A stretch of DNA of 54,340 nucleotides from an uncultured Oscillospiraceae bacterium (GTDB taxonomy: Bacteria > Bacillota > Clostridia > Oscillospirales > Oscillospiraceae): positions 1-54,340 of the forward strand of contig CAKTJC010000019.1 of assembly GCA_934567355.1 (NCBI GenBank). Reading direction: 5' to 3'. A model generated the notes under the pieces. The model made no database searches, was not told the origin of the DNA, and was given only the letters and a program-made list of their open reading frames with translations. Below, in pieces: positions 51,667 through 54,340 of the stretch (its first letter is position 1; each line of letters opens with the position of its first letter). The position numbers were made by a program, and so were the translations under genes.

Positions 51667-51779
51667 AAAAATTTTTGCAGATACCCGCACTTTTTTTCAA
51701 TAGAATTATACCAAACGAGAGGCTGTTTTACAACCGCCTAATGAAAATTTTTGCGGGAACCCGCATTTTTCTTCAATAG
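51667..51779 (-). promoter_or_regulatory. AAA_14 promoter bracketed by two palindromic operator-like repeats
   Basis: Copies of AAAATTTTTGC-N-ACCCGCA-TTTTTCAATAG lie at 51667-51703 and 51743-51779, in the same direction, 76 bp apart. The second holds the palindrome GCGGGAACCCGC; the first is GCAGATACCCGC. On the minus strand TTGTAA (51728-51733) and TATAAT (51705-51710), 17 bp apart, lie between them. One copy is upstream of the -35 and the other covers the start of the transcript. Confidence 0.7.
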
Positions 51780-51882
51780 CGGCGGTGTGGAAGCCGTAAG
51801 GCTCCCGGCTTTTTTGTCTTGCATTTGGGCACAAATCGTGATATTATGACAGCTCATGATCTTAGTATAATGAGGGGTAACT

Positions 51883-53271
51883 ATGCGCAGTCGTTACATT
51901 GGGGATAAGGCATTTTACAAGCGGGTCATCACCATTGTGGTGCCCATCATCATTCAGAACGGCATTACGAATTTCGTGTCGCTGCTGGATAACATCATGG
52001 TCGGGCAGGTGGGGACGCTGCCCATGAGCGGCGTTTCCATCGTCAATCAGCTGCTGTTTGTATTCAACTTGTGCATCTTCGGCGCCACGGCGGGAGCGGG
52101 CATCTTTACCGCCCAGTTCCAGGGCTCCGGGGATAACGAGGGCATCCGGCACACCTTCCGGTTCAAGTTTCTCATCTGTGTAGTGCTGGCAGCCGTGGGC
52201 GCGGTGCTGTTCTCCCTGGCGGATACGCCGCTGATCTCCCTCTTCCTCAAGGGCGACGGGGATGCGGAGGACGCCGCCGCCATCCTGGGCTATGGCGAGG
52301 CATATCTGAAAATGATGCTGCCCGGCCTGCTGCCCTTTGCCATCACCAATGCCTATGCGGGCACGCTGAAGGAGACCGGCGAGACGGTGGTGCCCATGGT
52401 GGGCGGCATCGCAGCGACGCTGGTGAACCTGGTGCTCAACTATATCCTGATCTTCGGCCACTTCGGCGCGCCGGAGATGGGCGTGGAGGGCGCGGCGCTG
52501 GCCACCGTCATCTCCCGCTTTGCAGAGCTTGCCGTCGTGGCGGGCTGGACGCACCGGCACAAGCAGAAGAATCCCTTCATCGTGGGGGCTTACCGCTCCA
52601 TGCGCATCCCCGCCGGGCTGCTGCGCAGCATCACCGTCAAGGGCATGCCGCTGCTGGCAAACGAGCTGCTGTGGTCCACGGGTATGACCTTCCTGACCCA
52701 GTGCTACTCCACCTGCGGGCTGGACGTGGTGCCTGCGCTGAACATCTCCACCACCCTGTTCAATCTGACCAGCGTGGTATTCATGTCCATGGGCGTGGCG
52801 GACGGCATTCTGATGGGGCAGATGCTGGGCGCCTCCGCCCCGGAGGCGGAGGTGCGGGACTACAGCCGCAAGCTCATTGCCATTTCCATCACGGCAGGCG
52901 TGCTCTTCGGCGTGCTGACCATGGCGCTCTCCGGCGCTTTCCCCCATATCTACAACACCTCCATCCAGGTGCGGACACTGGCAACCAGACTGATCCTGAT
53001 CGCCGCCCTGTTCATGCCCTTTGACGCGCTGGCAAACGCCGCCTATTTCACCCTGCGCTCCGGCGGCCAGACCTATATCACCTTCCTGTTTGACAGCGGC
53101 TTCGTGTGGGCGGTGATGGTGCCCCTGGCCTTCGTCCTCAGCCGGTTTGCGAATATGACGATCCTGCCGCTGTACCTGATCTGCCAGAGCACCAACATGC
53201 TCAAGGGCGCCCTGGGCGTCGTCTTCCTGAAGCAGGGCAAATGGATCCAGAACCTGGCGGTTGACCGATAA
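51883..53271 (+). CDS. MATE-family multidrug/toxin exporter
   Basis: The 462-residue membrane protein has 12 predicted helices in two similar halves. MATE hallmarks are the N-terminal IVVPIIIQNGITNFVSLLDNIMVGQ, GATAGAGIFTAQFQG, and, in the second half, GMTFLTQCYSTCGLDVV. It exchanges a cation for drugs or other organic compounds; substrate unknown. The start follows GAGGGGTAACT. It is transcribed alone and ends at a bidirectional terminator shared with the next LacI gene. Confidence 0.92.
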   Translation: MRSRYIGDKAFYKRVITIVVPIIIQNGITNFVSLLDNIMVGQVGTLPMSGVSIVNQLLFVFNLCIFGATAGAGIFTAQFQGSGDNEGIRHTFRFKFLICVVLAAVGAVLFSLADTPLISLFLKGDGDAEDAAAILGYGEAYLKMMLPGLLPFAITNAYAGTLKETGETVVPMVGGIAATLVNLVLNYILIFGHFGAPEMGVEGAALATVISRFAELAVVAGWTHRHKQKNPFIVGAYRSMRIPAGLLRSITVKGMPLLANELLWSTGMTFLTQCYSTCGLDVVPALNISTTLFNLTSVVFMSMGVADGILMGQMLGASAPEAEVRDYSRKLIAISITAGVLFGVLTMALSGAFPHIYNTSIQVRTLATRLILIAALFMPFDALANAAYFTLRSGGQTYITFLFDSGFVWAVMVPLAFVLSRFANMTILPLYLICQSTNMLKGALGVVFLKQGKWIQNLAVDR

Positions 53272-53278
53272 ATATGCG

Positions 53279-53311
53279 AAATTCCCGGACGCAAAGTCCG
53301 GGAATTTTTAT
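53279..53311. terminator. Bidirectional terminator between the MATE gene and the second LacI gene
   Basis: The 11-bp stem AATTCCCGGAC/GTCCGGGAATT is followed by TTTATT on the right; the AT-rich left side can serve the minus-strand gene, whose last codons overlap it. Confidence 0.75.
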
Positions 53312-54309
53312 TTCGTGCACTCCCCTGCGGACTGGCGCAGGATAATCTCCGGGTGGAGCTTCAGGCAGCTGATGTGGATGCCGTGGATCTGGCTGCGCAG
53401 TGCGTAGTAGGCGCTCTTGCCCAGTTCGGTGCGATCCTGACGGACGGAGGAGAGTGGGGGGACCGCAGTCTGGCAGGCGGGCAGATCGTCGATGCCCAGG
53501 ATGCTCACATCCTCCGGCACCCGCACGTTCAGGCGGCGGCAGTGCTCCAGCACCTCCAGCGCCAGCAGATCGTGGCTGCACAGGATCGCCGTGCAGCCCG
53601 CCTCCAGCAGCCGGGGCAGATGGGTGCGGATGCACGCGGTGTTGGATTCGGCGGTCTCGGAGCAGGCGGCGCAGCTGTGCTCCGCTTCCAGGCCGTGGAC
53701 ATTCAGGGCGCGGAAGAAGGCGGCATACCGCTGCTGGTAGATATAGGAGCCCAGACTGGCGCTGAGATAGCCGAATTTCCGGTGCCCCAGCTGCGTCAGG
53801 CGGCGGACGGCAGATTCCAGCGCCTCGTCGTTGTCGATGCCCACCTGGGAGACCCGGGGGTTATGCTGGGTGTCGTTATCCAGCAGCACCGTGGGGGTGC
53901 GGCAGGTTTTGAATTCCGCCGTCCAGGGGTCGCTGAGGGTGGTGCCCAGGAAAAAGCCGCCCTGGTAGCTGTAGCGCAGCATGAATTCATCGTAGCGGTG
54001 CTGCCGCTGCATGCCGATGTCCAGCGGGCGGATGTCCACCACGCACCCCTCCGGCTCCGCCAGCTTGCGGAAGCCCGTCACCAGCCCCCAGCCGAAGTCA
54101 TCGGGGTTCTCATAGGTCATGTTCTCGATGAATACGCATATCCGCGGCGCCTGCCAGGAACGCAGCTGCCGGGTATAGCCTAGCTCCACCGCCGTCTCCA
54201 GCACTGCCCGGCGCATGCTCTCGCTCACATCCTCTGCGCCGCTGAAGGCCTTGGACACCGTCCCCTTGGACACGCCCAGCCGCTTGGCAATATCATCCAT
54301 GGTCGCCAC
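53308..54309 (-). CDS. Second LacI-family regulator, at the right edge
   Basis: The 333-residue regulator has a helix-turn-helix MDDIAKRLGVSKGTVSKAFS and an effector domain of the sugar-binding type (RICVFIENMTYENPDDFG, ILGIDDLPACQTAVPPLSSVRQD). The start is uncertain because the gene reaches the window edge. The GTG at 54309 gives VATMDDIAKRLG, close to the usual LacI start MATIKDIA, and has GGGGTGA upstream; an ATG at 54300 is the alternative. Its target genes are probably to the right. Codon use is like its neighbours. Confidence 0.88.
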   Translation of the reverse strand: MATMDDIAKRLGVSKGTVSKAFSGAEDVSESMRRAVLETAVELGYTRQLRSWQAPRICVFIENMTYENPDDFGWGLVTGFRKLAEPEGCVVDIRPLDIGMQRQHRYDEFMLRYSYQGGFFLGTTLSDPWTAEFKTCRTPTVLLDNDTQHNPRVSQVGIDNDEALESAVRRLTQLGHRKFGYLSASLGSYIYQQRYAAFFRALNVHGLEAEHSCAACSETAESNTACIRTHLPRLLEAGCTAILCSHDLLALEVLEHCRRLNVRVPEDVSILGIDDLPACQTAVPPLSSVRQDRTELGKSAYYALRSQIHGIHISCLKLHPEIILRQSAGECTK

Positions 54310-54340
54310 ATCAGTCACCCCAAAATGTTTGCTTTTCACT

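Noticed and set aside
1..54340. tRNA and rRNA genes
   Set aside because: Both strands were read for T-loop GGTTCGA-type blocks and rRNA words; nothing convincing was found.

Overview
This window looks like chromosomal DNA from a GC-rich gut-type Clostridia, probably an Oscillospiraceae/Ruminococcaceae relative. The evidence is the Gram-positive-style control elements (T-box, HrcA/CIRCE, tetrahydrofolate and cobalamin riboswitches), RNase Y, strong AGGAGG ribosome binding sites, lipobox lipoproteins, and many interspersed palindromic repeats. The lineage is an inference. No tRNA, rRNA, phage, plasmid or CRISPR locus was recognised.

Left third (1-17,600). Two tandem promoters read out of the left edge. 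They are followed by a CBS-domain protein, a folate-type ECF transporter S component behind a THF riboswitch and terminator, a GH13 glucosidase with a tiny Cys-rich partner, a CapA-like membrane protein with altered metal motifs, the hexuronate branch uxaC-kdgK-eda with an AraC regulator, RNase Y, an orphan MotA/MotB-like stator pair, and metNIQ under a Met T-box.

Middle (17,700-34,500). A HAD phosphatase and a broken IS1182-type transposase come first. Next are a lipoprotein with eight 26-residue CxxC repeats, a DUF3810 membrane protein with rsmG, and the aspartate-to-threonine pathway (asd, lysC and hom leftward, thrC-thrB rightward) with long palindromic repeats in every gap. A secreted protein with two DUF6273-like halves follows, then cbiK under a cobalamin riboswitch whose leader carries a miniature inverted-repeat element.

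Right third (34,500-54,340). A LacI regulator is divergent from a five-gene ABC importer and a DUF2961/GH172 glycosidase. Three CG-centred operators lie in the shared promoter region, so the cluster looks like a self-contained sugar-uptake locus, probably for a furanose-containing oligosaccharide. It is followed by an M20 dipeptidase, truB-ribF, htpG behind a perfect CIRCE element, a two-component system, an AAA_14/DUF4143 ATPase whose promoter sits between two copies of a palindromic repeat, a MATE exporter, and a second LacI regulator at the edge.

The most interesting items are the orphan stator, the LacI-GH172 locus, the interspersed repeat family whose hairpin arms change together while the flanks stay constant, the paired operators at the AAA_14 gene, and the miniature element in the B12 leader. 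Start codons were chosen from ribosome binding sites and family N-termini.
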